Source of the DNA: Spyradosoma sp004558035 | GTDB taxonomy: Bacteria > Verrucomicrobiota > Verrucomicrobiia > Opitutales > UBA953 | Direction: 5' to 3' | Assembly (NCBI RefSeq): GCF_050314555.1 | Contig: NZ_JBNPNH010000006.1 | Location: 58,035 to 122,034 of the forward strand | Length of the DNA: 64,000 nt | Shown: in pieces, positions 8,191 to 17,069 of the stretch | How positions within the stretch are numbered: position 1 is the first letter of the stretch | Layout of the letters: every line of letters begins with the position of its first letter | Notes under the pieces: generated by a model | What the model was told of the DNA's origin: nothing | Databases searched by the model: none | What the model saw: the letters and a program-made list of their open reading frames with translations, nothing else | Position numbers and translations under genes: made by a program

Positions 8191-8559
8191 ATGGAAAACA
8201 TCATCACGAATCTTTCGATTTTTGCACAGGCGGCGGCGGAAACGGCCGCTCCCGCGGTCAACGCCGCGACGGACGCCGCGGGCGCGCAGCCCCAGGGCCC
8301 CATCGGCGGCGGCATGACGACGATTCTCGTCTACGTGCTGCTTTTCGCCGGACTCTGGTTCCTGCTCTTCCTGCCGCAGCGCAAGCAGCGCAAGGCGATG
8401 CAGAAGCTGCAGAGCGAGCTCAAGGTCGGCGACACGGTCGTGACCGCCGGCGGCATCTACGGGAAAATCGTTTCCCTCGACGAGTCGAAGGCGACGCTCG
8501 AAGTGGTCCAGGGCCGCATCACGTTCGTCCGCGGCCAGATCGTCGGCAAGGCCGAATAA
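8191..8559 (+). CDS. yajC: Sec translocon accessory subunit YajC
   Basis: A 122-residue bitopic membrane protein of the SecDF-YajC complex, which helps SecYEG protein export. An Ala-rich N-terminus precedes the membrane helix (TTILVYVLLFAGLWFLLFLP) and the diagnostic cytoplasmic segment QRKQRKAMQKLQSELKVGD, followed by GIYGKIVSL. The N-terminal Ala/Pro extension of about 45 residues is longer than in E. coli. secDF follows after a terminator-like hairpin, so the two may be only partly co-transcribed. Confidence 0.95.
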   Translation: MENIITNLSIFAQAAAETAAPAVNAATDAAGAQPQGPIGGGMTTILVYVLLFAGLWFLLFLPQRKQRKAMQKLQSELKVGDTVVTAGGIYGKIVSLDESKATLEVVQGRITFVRGQIVGKAE

Positions 8560-8571
8560 GCCTCTTTTCGG

Positions 8572-8610
8572 CGGACTGCGGAGCGTTTCCGCAGTCCGTT
8601 TCTCTTTTTT
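8572..8610 (+). terminator. Terminator/attenuator between yajC and secDF
   Basis: 11-bp perfect stem CGGACTGCGGA / TCCGCAGTCCG, loop GCGTT, then TTTCTCTTTTTT. Unlike the other strong terminators here, it does not use the repeated motif. It could partially separate yajC from secDF expression. Confidence 0.75.
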
Positions 8611-8638
8611 CGTCAGTCCCGTTTTTTCTTCCGCAAAA

Positions 8639-11449
8639 ATGTCCGCCAAAATCTTCTGGAAACTTTTCGTCTCCGCGCTCGTTCTCGCGTTCGCGGTCGC
8701 GAGCATGCTGCCGTTTTCGAGCGTGCCGTTCCGCGAATACGTCGACCGCGTCGTCACGCACGACCGCGAAGCGTTCGACGGCGTGCTCGCCGAGATGGAC
8801 CGCCGCGTCGCTTCCTATCGCGACGAGAGCGTTCCCGCCGACAAGAAGTCGCCGACCGCGTATTCCGCGCTCCGCGACATCGCCGCGGGCAAAGGAAATT
8901 CCGGCAAGGAGATCGATCTGAACAAGGCGTTCTTCCCGGAGATCAAGATGGTGCGCGAGCCCAATCTCGAAAAGAAGAACAACATGCTGCTGCAGGAGCT
9001 GCTGCGGCGTTCGCAGGGCAAGGTCAAGCTCGGCCTCGACCTGCAGGGCGGCGTGTCGTTCACGCTGCGCGTCAATCCCGAGGCGGCGGAGGCGGAGGCC
9101 AAGGCGCTCGCGCGCGCGAAGACCGACGAAGAGCGCGCCAAGCTGAAGGCGGAAGCCGAGGCGCGCGCCGAAGAAAAGCTCGGCCAGCTCGACCGCGCGA
9201 TCGAGGTCATCGGCGACCGCGTGAACGCCTTCGGCGTCAGCGAGCCCGTGATCCGGCCCGTCGGGAACGACGCGATCGAGATTCAGCTTCCGGGCGAGGA
9301 CACGGCGAACAATCCCGATTCCATCAACGCGCTGAAGAAGCCCGCCAAGCTCGAGTTCCGCCTCGTGCACCGCTACGAGCTCCCGCCCGCGGACGCGAAG
9401 GAAGGCGAGCTCGTCTCCCTGCGCACGAATCCGACTTCCGCGGGATCGGCGGTCGCGACCTACGAAGTGCTTTTCGACGAACATCAGGACCGCGAGACGG
9501 GAGCGGTCTCGCGCACGCCCGTCTACGTCAAGAAGGCGCCGGAGGCGACGGGCTCCATCGTCAGCCGCGCCACGCCCGTCACGGACGGGCTTTCCCGCTA
9601 CGTCAGCATCAGCTTCACGTCCGCGGGCGGGAAGATCTTCGGCGACGTCACGCAGCGCATCGCGGACGAGGACAACGCGAACGCCGCGAAGGATCTGCCT
9701 TACTCCGCGAAGAACGGGCGCTTCGCCATCGTACTCGACGGCAAGCTGATGTCCGCGCCGACCATCAACGCCTCCGCCGGCGGCAAAAAGACCGGCATCT
9801 ACGGCGGCGGCGCGCAGATCACCGGCAATTTCGACAAAAAGGAGGCGGAAGAGCTCGCCAACGCGCTGAACAATCCGCTCGAGTTCCCGCTCGAACTGCA
9901 GGACATGACGAACGTCGGCGCGACGCTCGCCAAGGACGCGCAGACGCAGTCCGTGAACGCCGCCATCATCGGCTGCGCGTGCACGATTCTTTTCGCGCTC
10001 GTGTTCTACCGCATCGGCGGGCTGATCGCCGTGCTGGGCATCGCGCTCAACGTCGCGACGCTCTTCGGCGTGCAGTGCGCGTTCGGCGCCACGGTCACGC
10101 TGCCGGGCATCGCCGCGTTCGTCCTCACCGTCGGCATGGCGGTGGACTCCAACGTGCTCGTCTATGAACGCATCCGCGAAGAAATCGCGCGCGGGAAGTC
10201 CATGCGCACCGCCGTCCAGCTCGGCTACAACCGCGCGTTTCTCACGATTTTGGACTCGCAGCTGACGACGTTCCTCGTCGCGGTCGTGCTGATTCTGCTC
10301 GGCACGGGTTCCGTCAAGGGCTTCGGCGTGACGCTCGCGATCGGCATCATCACGACGATCTTCTCGACCTGCGTCTTCTGCCGCGGGCTGCAGGAGCTCC
10401 TCGTCGAGCACGGCTGGCTCAAGGACATCTTCGGCGTCAAGTTCACGAAGACGCCTTCGTTCCGCTTCATGAACAAGTGGAAGCTTTCCGTCGCCGCCGT
10501 CTGCGCGTTCGTCGCGATCGGCGCGGGAACGCTCGCGATCCGCGGGAACGACTGCCTCGGCAAGGACTTTAAGGGCGGCGAATCCGTCACGCTCCGCATC
10601 GTCCAGGACGAAAAGATTCAGGAAAAGATCGGCGTGGGCGAGCTGCTCGCGGCTGCGAAAAAGACCGGAATCGACGACGTCTCCGCCGTCTATCAGCAGC
10701 AGGTCGGCGCCTCCGAAAAGACGCTCGCCGTCGAGTGCGCGCTCACCGAAGACAAGTCCCAGGGCGAATTTTCCAACATCGACAAGATCGTCGAATCGAT
10801 CCGCGCGACGTATCCGGAACTCTTTCCGGCGGACGCGAAGACGCTCGACGACGTCGTCATCGGCAAGCAGGCGGTCGGCGCGACCGTCAGCGCTCAGCTC
10901 ATCCGCGGCACGATCATTTCGCTGCTCGTCGCTCTCTTCGGCATCGCCGTTTACGTCGGGCTGCGCTTCGAAACGGGATTCGGCGTCGCCGCGCTGCTGA
11001 CGACGCTGCACGACATCGTCATCGTCACGTTCGTCTATCTCGCCTGCGGCGGCCAGCTTTCCGCGTCGATGATCGCCGCGCTGCTCATGGTCGCCGGCTA
11101 TTCGATCAACGACACGATCGTCGTCTTCGACCGCATCCGCGAGGAGCTCGAGCTCAACCCGAACATGAAGCTCGGCGACGTGATCGACCTTTCGATCAAC
11201 CGCACGCTGACGCGCACGATGCTCACGTCCGTCACGACGTTCCTCACCGCCTGCGCGCTCGCGTATTTCGGCGCGGGCGACGTCGCCGAATACGGCAAGG
11301 TCTTCATCTGGGGCGTCATCATCGGCACGTTCTCGTCGATCTTCCTCGCCGCGCCGATCTTCTGGTGGTGGCACAAGGGCGACCGCGAAAAGGTCAAGGA
11401 GGAAGAGGACACCTACCACTACGAGTGGGAGGCGAAGTCCGCCGAGTGA
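8639..11449 (+). CDS. secDF: Fused protein translocase subunits SecD-SecF
   Basis: A 936-residue fusion of SecD and SecF, the proton-driven membrane proteins that pull secreted proteins across after SecA. SecD half: first helix about 7-25, LGLDLQGGVSF near 132-142, large periplasmic domain to about 440, then membrane helices with GMAVDSNVLVYERIREE. SecF half begins at about 615 (NKWKLSVAAVCAFVAIGAG), with its own periplasmic domain and VAGYSINDTIVVFDRIREE. An Ala/Glu/Lys-rich charged coiled stretch (about 145-190) follows the first SecD motif. Fusions occur in several phyla. Ends in an acidic tail. Confidence 0.96.
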   Translation: MSAKIFWKLFVSALVLAFAVASMLPFSSVPFREYVDRVVTHDREAFDGVLAEMDRRVASYRDESVPADKKSPTAYSALRDIAAGKGNSGKEIDLNKAFFPEIKMVREPNLEKKNNMLLQELLRRSQGKVKLGLDLQGGVSFTLRVNPEAAEAEAKALARAKTDEERAKLKAEAEARAEEKLGQLDRAIEVIGDRVNAFGVSEPVIRPVGNDAIEIQLPGEDTANNPDSINALKKPAKLEFRLVHRYELPPADAKEGELVSLRTNPTSAGSAVATYEVLFDEHQDRETGAVSRTPVYVKKAPEATGSIVSRATPVTDGLSRYVSISFTSAGGKIFGDVTQRIADEDNANAAKDLPYSAKNGRFAIVLDGKLMSAPTINASAGGKKTGIYGGGAQITGNFDKKEAEELANALNNPLEFPLELQDMTNVGATLAKDAQTQSVNAAIIGCACTILFALVFYRIGGLIAVLGIALNVATLFGVQCAFGATVTLPGIAAFVLTVGMAVDSNVLVYERIREEIARGKSMRTAVQLGYNRAFLTILDSQLTTFLVAVVLILLGTGSVKGFGVTLAIGIITTIFSTCVFCRGLQELLVEHGWLKDIFGVKFTKTPSFRFMNKWKLSVAAVCAFVAIGAGTLAIRGNDCLGKDFKGGESVTLRIVQDEKIQEKIGVGELLAAAKKTGIDDVSAVYQQQVGASEKTLAVECALTEDKSQGEFSNIDKIVESIRATYPELFPADAKTLDDVVIGKQAVGATVSAQLIRGTIISLLVALFGIAVYVGLRFETGFGVAALLTTLHDIVIVTFVYLACGGQLSASMIAALLMVAGYSINDTIVVFDRIREELELNPNMKLGDVIDLSINRTLTRTMLTSVTTFLTACALAYFGAGDVAEYGKVFIWGVIIGTFSSIFLAAPIFWWWHKGDREKVKEEEDTYHYEWEAKSAE

Positions 11450-11461
11450 CGCCGTCTTCCC

Positions 11462-11492
11462 GCGTTCCCGCCGCACACGCGCGCGGGAACGC
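11462..11492 (+). other. Inverted motif pair after secDF, no T-run
   Basis: GCGTTCCCG and CGGGAACGC face each other across a 13-base spacer just after the secDF stop. It could form a hairpin, but no T-tract follows, so terminator function is uncertain. Confidence 0.4.
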
Positions 11493-11558
11493 CGCGGGCG
11501 CGCGCCGTCCTTTCCCGTCCGACATCATCGCTTCTCGGCTTCTCCGCTCCTTCATTTT

Positions 11559-13907
11559 ATGGAAATCACTGCTTCCCTTTCCGAATACGTGCTGCGCATC
11601 GCGCAGGAAACGGGGTTGGGCGTCGCGCGCGTGAGCGCCGTCGCGAGGCTCCTCGCCGAAGGCGCGACCGTGCCCTTCATCGCGCGCTACCGCAAGGAGG
11701 CGACCGGCGAAATGGACGAAGTTCAGATCACCGCCGTGCGCGACCGCCTCGAACGCCTGCGCGAGCTCGACGCCCGCCGCGCCGCGATCCTCAAGTCTCT
11801 CGAGGAGAACAAGCACCTCACGCCCGAGCTCAAGGCCGCCGTCGAAAAGGCTTCGACTTCGACTGAACTCGAAGACCTCTACGCGCCCTACCGCCCGAAG
11901 CGCCGCACGCGCGCCACGATCGCGCGGGAACGCGGACTCGGGCCGCTCGCCGACTTCATCTTCGAAAATCAGAACGCGGACGCCGCCGCCGAAGCCGCGA
12001 AATTCGTCGCGCCCGACAAGGAGGTGCCCGACGTCGCCGCCGCGCTCGCGGGAGCGCGCGACATTCTCGCCGAGCGCATTTCCGACGACAAGACGGCGCG
12101 CGCGGCCTGCCGCGAAATCTACGAAAAATCCGCCGAGCTTTCTTCCGAGGTCATCAAAGGCAAGGAAGAGGAGGGCGCGAAGTTCAAGGACTACTTCGAA
12201 TGGAGCGAGCCGCTCGCGTCCGCGCCGTCGCACCGCGTGCTCGCGATTCGCCGCGGCGAAAAGGAAGGCTTTCTCTTCTTCCGCATCACGGTGAACGAGG
12301 ACGAGGCGTTTTCCCGGCTCGACAAGATCTTCGTCGGCGGGAACGGCGCCTGCGGGAACGAAGTCCGCACGGCGTCGCACGATTCGTGGAAGCGCCTGCT
12401 CGGGCCCTCGCTCGAGACGGAGGCGCGCCTCAAGTCCAAGGAGCGCGCGGACGAGGAGGCGATACGCGTCTTCGCCTCGAACGTTTCCGAACTGCTCATG
12501 GCGCCCGCGCTCGGGCAGAAGAGCGTACTCGCGCTCGATCCCGGTTTCCGCACGGGCTGCAAGCTCGTCGTGCTCGACGCGCAGGGCAAGCTGCTGCACC
12601 ACGAAGTGATTTTTCCGACCGCGGGATCGCAGGCGCAGTACGCCGATGCGGAAAACCGCATCCGCATTCTCTGCCATCAGTTCAAGGTTCAGGCGATCGC
12701 AATCGGCAACGGCACGGCGTCGCGCGAGACGGAGACGTTCGTGCGCGGCTGCGGGCTGCCCGCGTCGATTCCCGTCGTCGTCGTGAACGAGAGCGGCGCG
12801 TCGATTTATTCCGCGAGCGAAGTCGCGCGCGAGGAATTTCCGAACGAGGACGTCACCGTGCGCGGCGCGGTCTCCATCGGCCGCCGCCTGATGGACCCGC
12901 TCGCCGAGCTCGTGAAGATCGATCCGAAGAGCATCGGCGTCGGGCAGTATCAGCACGACGTGAATCAGATCGCGCTGAAGCGCTCGCTGGACGACGTCGT
13001 CGTTTCCTGCGTGAACCGGGTCGGCGTCGAGGTGAACACCGCGTCGAAGCAGCTGCTCAGCTACGTTTCCGGACTGAACGCGAGCATCGCCGCGAACATC
13101 GTCGCCTACCGCGACGAACACGGCGCCTTCCGTTCCCGCCGAGAGCTGAAGAACGTGCCGCGCCTCGGCGAAAAGGCGTTCGAGCAGTGCGCGGGCTTCC
13201 TGCGCATCCGAGGCGGCGAGCATCCGCTCGACGCTTCCGCCGTGCACCCGGAACGCTACGCGCTCGTCGAAAAAATGGCGGCGGATCTCGGCTGCGACGT
13301 TCCCGCGCTGCTCGCCGACGGACGCCTGCGCGCCCGCATCGATCTGAAGAAATACGTGTCGGACGACGTCGGGCTGCCCACGCTGCAGGATATTCTGAAG
13401 GAGCTCGAAAAGCCCGGACGCGACCCGCGCGAAAAATTCGAAGTCTTCGCGTTCAAGGAAGGCGTGCACGAGATTTCCGACCTCAAGGAAGGCATGCGCC
13501 TGCCGGGCATCGTGACGAACGTCACGGCGTTCGGCGCGTTCGTGGACGTCGGCGTCCACCAGGACGGGCTCGTGCACGTGTCGCAGCTCGCGGACGATTT
13601 CGTGAAGGACCCGGCGGACGTCGTGAAGGTCGGGCAGAAGGTTTCCGTGACCGTGATGGAGGTGGACGTTCCGCGTCGCCGCATCGGGCTTTCGATGAAG
13701 ACGAATCCGGAAAAGGGCGCCCGCAGCGCGCGCGAAAACTTCTCCGACCGCGACGCCCGCCGCGGGAACGCTCCGCGCCGCGGCGGCTTCGGCGGCGGGA
13801 ACGGCTTCGGCGGACGCCGCGACGACCGCGGGAACGCTTCGCCGCGCCGTTTCTCCACGGGCGGCTCTTCCTCCGGCTTCGGCTCCCTCGGCGACTTCTT
13901 CAAATAA
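11559..13907 (+). CDS. tex: Tex family RNA-binding transcription accessory protein
   Basis: A 782-residue Tex protein, the bacterial relative of Spt6; its role in transcription is incompletely defined. Order of domains: Tex N-terminal helical region (1-190), YqgF/RNase-H-like fold (VLALDPGFRTGCKLVVLDAQGK, about 325), helix-hairpin-helix pair (YVSGLNASIAANIVAYRDEHGAF, about 500), S1 RNA-binding domain (IVTNVTAFGAFVDVGVHQDG, about 650-715), and a 60-residue Arg/Gly/Asn-rich tail. The repeated motif encodes the recurrent RGNA/GGNG words of that tail. I counted eight motif copies in this gene. Confidence 0.95.
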   Translation: MEITASLSEYVLRIAQETGLGVARVSAVARLLAEGATVPFIARYRKEATGEMDEVQITAVRDRLERLRELDARRAAILKSLEENKHLTPELKAAVEKASTSTELEDLYAPYRPKRRTRATIARERGLGPLADFIFENQNADAAAEAAKFVAPDKEVPDVAAALAGARDILAERISDDKTARAACREIYEKSAELSSEVIKGKEEEGAKFKDYFEWSEPLASAPSHRVLAIRRGEKEGFLFFRITVNEDEAFSRLDKIFVGGNGACGNEVRTASHDSWKRLLGPSLETEARLKSKERADEEAIRVFASNVSELLMAPALGQKSVLALDPGFRTGCKLVVLDAQGKLLHHEVIFPTAGSQAQYADAENRIRILCHQFKVQAIAIGNGTASRETETFVRGCGLPASIPVVVVNESGASIYSASEVAREEFPNEDVTVRGAVSIGRRLMDPLAELVKIDPKSIGVGQYQHDVNQIALKRSLDDVVVSCVNRVGVEVNTASKQLLSYVSGLNASIAANIVAYRDEHGAFRSRRELKNVPRLGEKAFEQCAGFLRIRGGEHPLDASAVHPERYALVEKMAADLGCDVPALLADGRLRARIDLKKYVSDDVGLPTLQDILKELEKPGRDPREKFEVFAFKEGVHEISDLKEGMRLPGIVTNVTAFGAFVDVGVHQDGLVHVSQLADDFVKDPADVVKVGQKVSVTVMEVDVPRRRIGLSMKTNPEKGARSARENFSDRDARRGNAPRRGGFGGGNGFGGRRDDRGNASPRRFSTGGSSSGFGSLGDFFK

Positions 13908-13929
13908 GCAGAAGGACGCCGAGCTTCCG

Positions 13930-13953
13930 CGTTCCCGCGGGAACGTGTTTTTT
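13930..13953 (+). terminator. Terminator of tex: 16-bp motif palindrome plus T-run
   Basis: CGTTCCCGCGGGAACG is a perfect palindrome (two abutting inverted motif copies), followed by TGTTTTTT. It lies 22 bases after the tex stop. Confidence 0.75.
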
Positions 13954-13984
13954 CAACTGATTTTTCTTTGAGCGAAAGGGAAAA

Positions 13985-14152
13985 TCACTTTTTGCGGAGG
14001 CGGGGCGGGAGGGCGGACCTGCGGGAACAGCCGCAGGAACAGCCCGGCGAGGCGTGCGGGTCGCGCATCGAACGGATTTTCTTTCTCAGGCGGAACCCGA
14101 GGTAGATGACGGCTCCGAGAACGAAGACCGCGGCGAAGATGACGTCGAGCAT
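13985..14152 (-). CDS. FeoB-associated cysteine-rich membrane protein (copy A)
   Basis: A 55-residue protein: one membrane helix (MLDVIFAAVFVLGAVIYLGF), a basic stretch (RLRKKIRSMR) and a short Cys motif (GCSCGCSRR) before a basic end. Small proteins of this kind are encoded after feoB in many anaerobes and are thought to assist ferrous iron uptake; their mechanism is unknown. It is a near-duplicate of the copy downstream of the intact feoB, differing by a six-base deletion (one Gly-Cys pair) and Leu for Phe at residue 2. Here it follows only a feoB 3' fragment, so its usefulness is doubtful. Confidence 0.75.
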   Translation of the reverse strand: MLDVIFAAVFVLGAVIYLGFRLRKKIRSMRDPHASPGCSCGCSRRSALPPRLRKK

Positions 14153-14159
14153 GGGAAGA

Positions 14160-14286
14160 TGCAATTAATAGTTGATGGTGAATAATGAATAATGAATAAC
14201 GCAGTGCGGAAAATATTTTTTGAAATTCTTTCGGCGAAGCCGAACGCAATCCGTTATTCATTATTCACTGTCAGTTATCCGTTGCG
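14160..14286. repeat. AT-rich long-hairpin intergenic repeat (family A)
   Basis: Left arm carries GTGAATAATGAATAATGAAT, right arm CGTTATTCATTATTCAC, around an asymmetric centre containing TTCGGCGAAGCCGAA. The same word set recurs at 41530-41640, 54895-55085 and 63782-63890. Confidence 0.7.
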
Positions 14287-14289
14287 TTC

Positions 14290-14714
14290 TCAGAGCAGGC
14301 TGCCGATCTGGTAGCAGAGGACGGCGCCGAGCCAGGCGAGGAACGTCATCTGCGCCCAGGCGACGATCGCCCATCTCCACGAGGATTCGCGGGCGATGAC
14401 GACGATTTCCGCGAGGCACTGTCCGCACAGGGCGAAGAACACCATGATGCCGACGATGACCGGAATCGTGAACACGGGCGAGCCGTCCGCGTGCGTCGTC
14501 TTCTCCATCGCGTCGTAGAGGCCTTCGTTCTCCTCGTCCACGTCGCCGCCGAGGCTGTAGGTGATGCCCAGCGTCGAGACGATGAGTTCGCGCGCCGGGA
14601 ATGAGCCGAGCACGCCGACGGTGATGCGCCAATCGAATCCCGCAGGAGCGAAGACGGGCTGGCAGAACTTGCCGAAGCGCCCGAGGTAGGAATTTTCGAG
14701 GTAGGCCTCGGAAA
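14290..14714 (-). repeat. Duplicated feoB 3' end, copy A
   Basis: About 425 bp matching 18469-18893 at a constant offset of 4179. I see two mismatches, at 14602 (T for C, which destroys a copy of the repeated motif) and 14644 (A for G). Identity stops abruptly at 14714, where tilS-fused sequence begins. The downstream cysteine-rich gene is duplicated too, but the spacers differ. Confidence 0.9.
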
Positions 14715-15210
14715 CGGCGTTGTCGAGCCCCGCCGCGAGATTGTCCTTCGCGAGCGCCGCGGAAACGAACTCCGGCGCGACTTCGAGCGCGGCCGCGCGG
14801 TCTTTGACGAAGAGGCTCTTCAGCCCTTCGACGTGCGCTTCGAGCTCTTCGGCGAGCGCGGCGACGGCGCTCTCTTCGAGCGAGACTTCGACGTCGGCGA
14901 GCGCGGCTTCGATTTCGCGCGCGGGAACGCCGAGCGCGGCGGCGACGCGGCGGACGAATTCCGCGTCCGCCGCGCTGTCTTCCCGCGCGGCGTGATCGTA
15001 ATGCAGGACGAGCAAGCGTTCCCGCAGGCGCGGAAATTTCGCCCAAAGCAGCAACAGGGCGCAGAGCGAATCCGCGCCGCCGGAACAGGCGCACGCGACG
15101 GGCGCGTTCCCGCCGCGCTCCGCCGCTTCGAGAAGCGCGTCCGCGGCATTCCCGAAAGCGACGCGCGCCGCCAGATTTTCCGCCGCCGACTGCCAGTCCG
15201 TTGCCCGCAT
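14290..15210 (-). pseudogene. Chimeric reading frame: TilS N-terminus joined in frame to FeoB C-terminus
   Basis: The first 100 or so residues match tRNA(Ile)-lysidine synthetase: PP-loop CSGGADS at 42-48 and HYDHAAREDSAADAEFVRR. Residues 166-306 are the last 141 residues of FeoB, from SEAYLENSYLGRFGKF to the stop, nearly identical to the intact feoB nearby. About 65 residues between (EESAVAALAEELEAHVEGLK and on) are of unclear origin. TilS needs its remaining two thirds for tRNA binding, and the FeoB part lacks its GTPase and most membrane helices, so neither activity is expected. A promoter-like CATAAT box precedes it. Either a genomic rearrangement or an assembly join across the 425-bp repeat; I cannot tell which. 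Confidence 0.7.
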
Positions 15211-15224
15211 TTTTTTTTGCGGAA

Positions 15225-15253
15225 ATTATGGGCGGAGAACGCGCGCGTTGAAA
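15225..15253 (-). promoter_or_regulatory. Candidate promoter of the tilS 5' portion
   Basis: Minus strand TTTCAA (15253-15248), 17 bases, CATAAT (15230-15225), 14 bases before the ATG. The -10 box is good, the -35 weak. Confidence 0.4.
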
Positions 15254-15325
15254 TTTCAAAATTCGCGATGAAAATTTTCCGCTTCCCGTTGCGTGTTCGC
15301 CGCGATTCGGAAAGAAAGAACGGGT

Positions 15326-15354
15326 TTGAAGCGGGGCGGGCGGCTTCTTATGGT
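15326..15354 (+). promoter_or_regulatory. Candidate sulfatase promoter, nearly leaderless
   Basis: TTGAAG, 17 bases, TATGGT, then only six bases to the ATG, so the transcript would begin at or next to the start codon. Confidence 0.45.
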
Positions 15355-15360
15355 GTGCGC

Positions 15361-16893
15361 ATGAAAATTCCAGTTGCACTTCTCCCCTTCTTCAGCGCGG
15401 CGGCGCTCTGCGCCGCGGGAACGCCGGAAAAACCGAACATCGTTCTTTTTCTCGTGGACGACATGGGCTGGCAGGACACCAGCGTGCCGTTTTACGGGAA
15501 CGAAAAAAGCGAGCTGAACAAGCGCTACAAGACGCCGAACATGGAGCGGCTCGCGGCGAAGGGCGTGAAATTCGTCCGCGCCTACGCGTGCCCGGTTTCG
15601 TCGCCGACGCGCGTGAGCCTGATCACGGGAGCGAACGCCGCGCAGCACAAGGTGACGAACTGGACGTCCAACGTGCGCAGCGACGTTTCCACGGACGCGC
15701 GGCACCGCACGCTCGATTTCGAGCAATGGAACATCAACGGCATGTCGCCGAGCGGTTCGAAGGAAAAAATCAAAAACGTGTTCCCGGCGACGCCGCTGCC
15801 GGAGCTTCTGCGCAAGGGCGGCTATCACACGATTCACGTCGGGAAAGCGCATTTCGGCACGCCGAAGACGCTGGCGTCCGATCCGCGCAATCTCGGCTTC
15901 GACGTGAACATCGCAGGTTCGGCGATCGGCGGTCCGGAAACCTATCTCGTGAACAAAAAGCAGGCGCTCGCCGACGGCGGCTACAACTACGGAGTCGGCG
16001 GGAACAGGGTTTTGGGGCTTTCCGCCTACAACAAGGACGGCTGCTGTCTGACGGAGGCGCTGACGCGCGCGGCGCTCGCCGAAATCGACGCCGCCGTCGC
16101 TTCGGACAAGCCTTTCTTCCTCTACATGTCGCAATACGCCGTTCACGCGCCGTATTCGGCGGACCGCGCTTTCGACGACCGTTTCGAAACGGATTATCCC
16201 GCGCTGAAAGGGCAGGCGAAAACCTACGCGACGATGATCGCGGGCATGGACAAGTCTCTGGGCGACATTCTCGACCGACTGGAACGCGACCCCGAGCTGG
16301 AAAAGAACACCGTCGTCATTTTCATGTCGGACAACGGCGGCCATCATTCCAACGGGAACGCGCCGGGACGCGGCGGGAAAGGATCCTGCTTCGAGGGCGG
16401 CATCCACGAGCCGATGATCGCCTACTGGCCCGGCGTCACGCGCGCGGGAACGGTCTGCGACGCTCCCGTCGTCATCGAGGACTTTTTCCCGACGATTCTC
16501 GAAATCGCGGGAGCGGACGCGGGAAAAACCGCCCAGCGCATCGACGGCGAAAGTTTCGTTCCCGCGCTCCGCGGGGAAAAGGCGGACGCGAATCGGCCGC
16601 TCTTCTTCCACTACCCGAATTTCTGGGGCGAGAACAACGGGCGCATCGGCGCGCCGCAGTCGGCGATTCTCATGGGCAAATGGAAGCTCGTGCATTTTTA
16701 CGACGACGGCAAAACGATGCTTTTCGATCTGAGCGAGGACATCGGCGAAACGCGCGATTTGTCGGAGGAAAAGCCGGGCGAGGCGAGGAAGCTCGCGCGG
16801 ACGCTGACGAAGTTCCTGAAAAAGAACGACGCGACGCGCCCGATCGTGAAGGCGACGGGAAAACCTTGCCCGTGGCCGGACGGCTCGAAGTGA
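15361..16893 (+). CDS. Secreted sulfatase, Ser-type
   Basis: A 510-residue exported sulfatase of the alkaline-phosphatase superfamily, probably removing sulfate esters from glycans. Signal peptide 1-19 (MKIPVALLPFFSAAALCAAG). Metal/phosphate-side motif NIVLFLVDDMGWQD at 26-39; the residue matured to formylglycine lies in CPVSSPTRVSLITG, giving S-x-P-x-R with Ser80 rather than Cys. Other core motifs: GKAHFG, VVIFMSDNGGHHSNG, KGSCFEGGIHEP. Ser-type enzymes are matured by the radical-SAM anSME, consistent with an anaerobe; no anSME is in the window. The start is set by the signal peptide and promoter; the frame is open further upstream. Confidence 0.88.
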   Translation: MKIPVALLPFFSAAALCAAGTPEKPNIVLFLVDDMGWQDTSVPFYGNEKSELNKRYKTPNMERLAAKGVKFVRAYACPVSSPTRVSLITGANAAQHKVTNWTSNVRSDVSTDARHRTLDFEQWNINGMSPSGSKEKIKNVFPATPLPELLRKGGYHTIHVGKAHFGTPKTLASDPRNLGFDVNIAGSAIGGPETYLVNKKQALADGGYNYGVGGNRVLGLSAYNKDGCCLTEALTRAALAEIDAAVASDKPFFLYMSQYAVHAPYSADRAFDDRFETDYPALKGQAKTYATMIAGMDKSLGDILDRLERDPELEKNTVVIFMSDNGGHHSNGNAPGRGGKGSCFEGGIHEPMIAYWPGVTRAGTVCDAPVVIEDFFPTILEIAGADAGKTAQRIDGESFVPALRGEKADANRPLFFHYPNFWGENNGRIGAPQSAILMGKWKLVHFYDDGKTMLFDLSEDIGETRDLSEEKPGEARKLARTLTKFLKKNDATRPIVKATGKPCPWPDGSK

Positions 16894-16947
16894 GAGCGCG
16901 CGTTCGCGCTTTCGCATGAAGGGATCGCCCCGGCCGATCAGCCGGCC

Positions 16948-17069
16948 TCAGAGATATTTTTCGGATTGCCCGTATTCATTCTTTCCGGGCCGGCTGTCCA
17001 GCAAAGTGCAGACGAACACGAAAATTCCGAAGCCTACCGAAACAAGCACTCCTAGAACGATCAAGATTT
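16948..17069 (-). pseudogene. C-terminal remnant of a DUF805-family membrane protein
   Basis: Minus-strand frame ending LVSVGFGIFVFVCTLLDSRP, then GKNEYGQSEKYL and the stop. A last membrane helix followed by DSxPGxNxYG is the characteristic end of DUF805 proteins. Everything upstream is missing: at about 17070 the sequence changes to the polyprenyl synthase frame on the other strand. Too short to function. Confidence 0.6.

Noticed and set aside
8519..11476. Very long open frame (985 codons) antisense to secDF, and a 1529-codon one antisense to the A2M gene
   Set aside because: Translations are low-complexity Arg/Asp/Glu/His-rich with no motif. They mirror the codon bias of a high-GC genome on the opposite strand of well-supported genes.
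14833..15360. In-frame N-terminal extension of the sulfatase (176 codons)
   Set aside because: The extension is antisense to the tilS part and lacks family sequence; a signal peptide and a promoter place the start at 15361.
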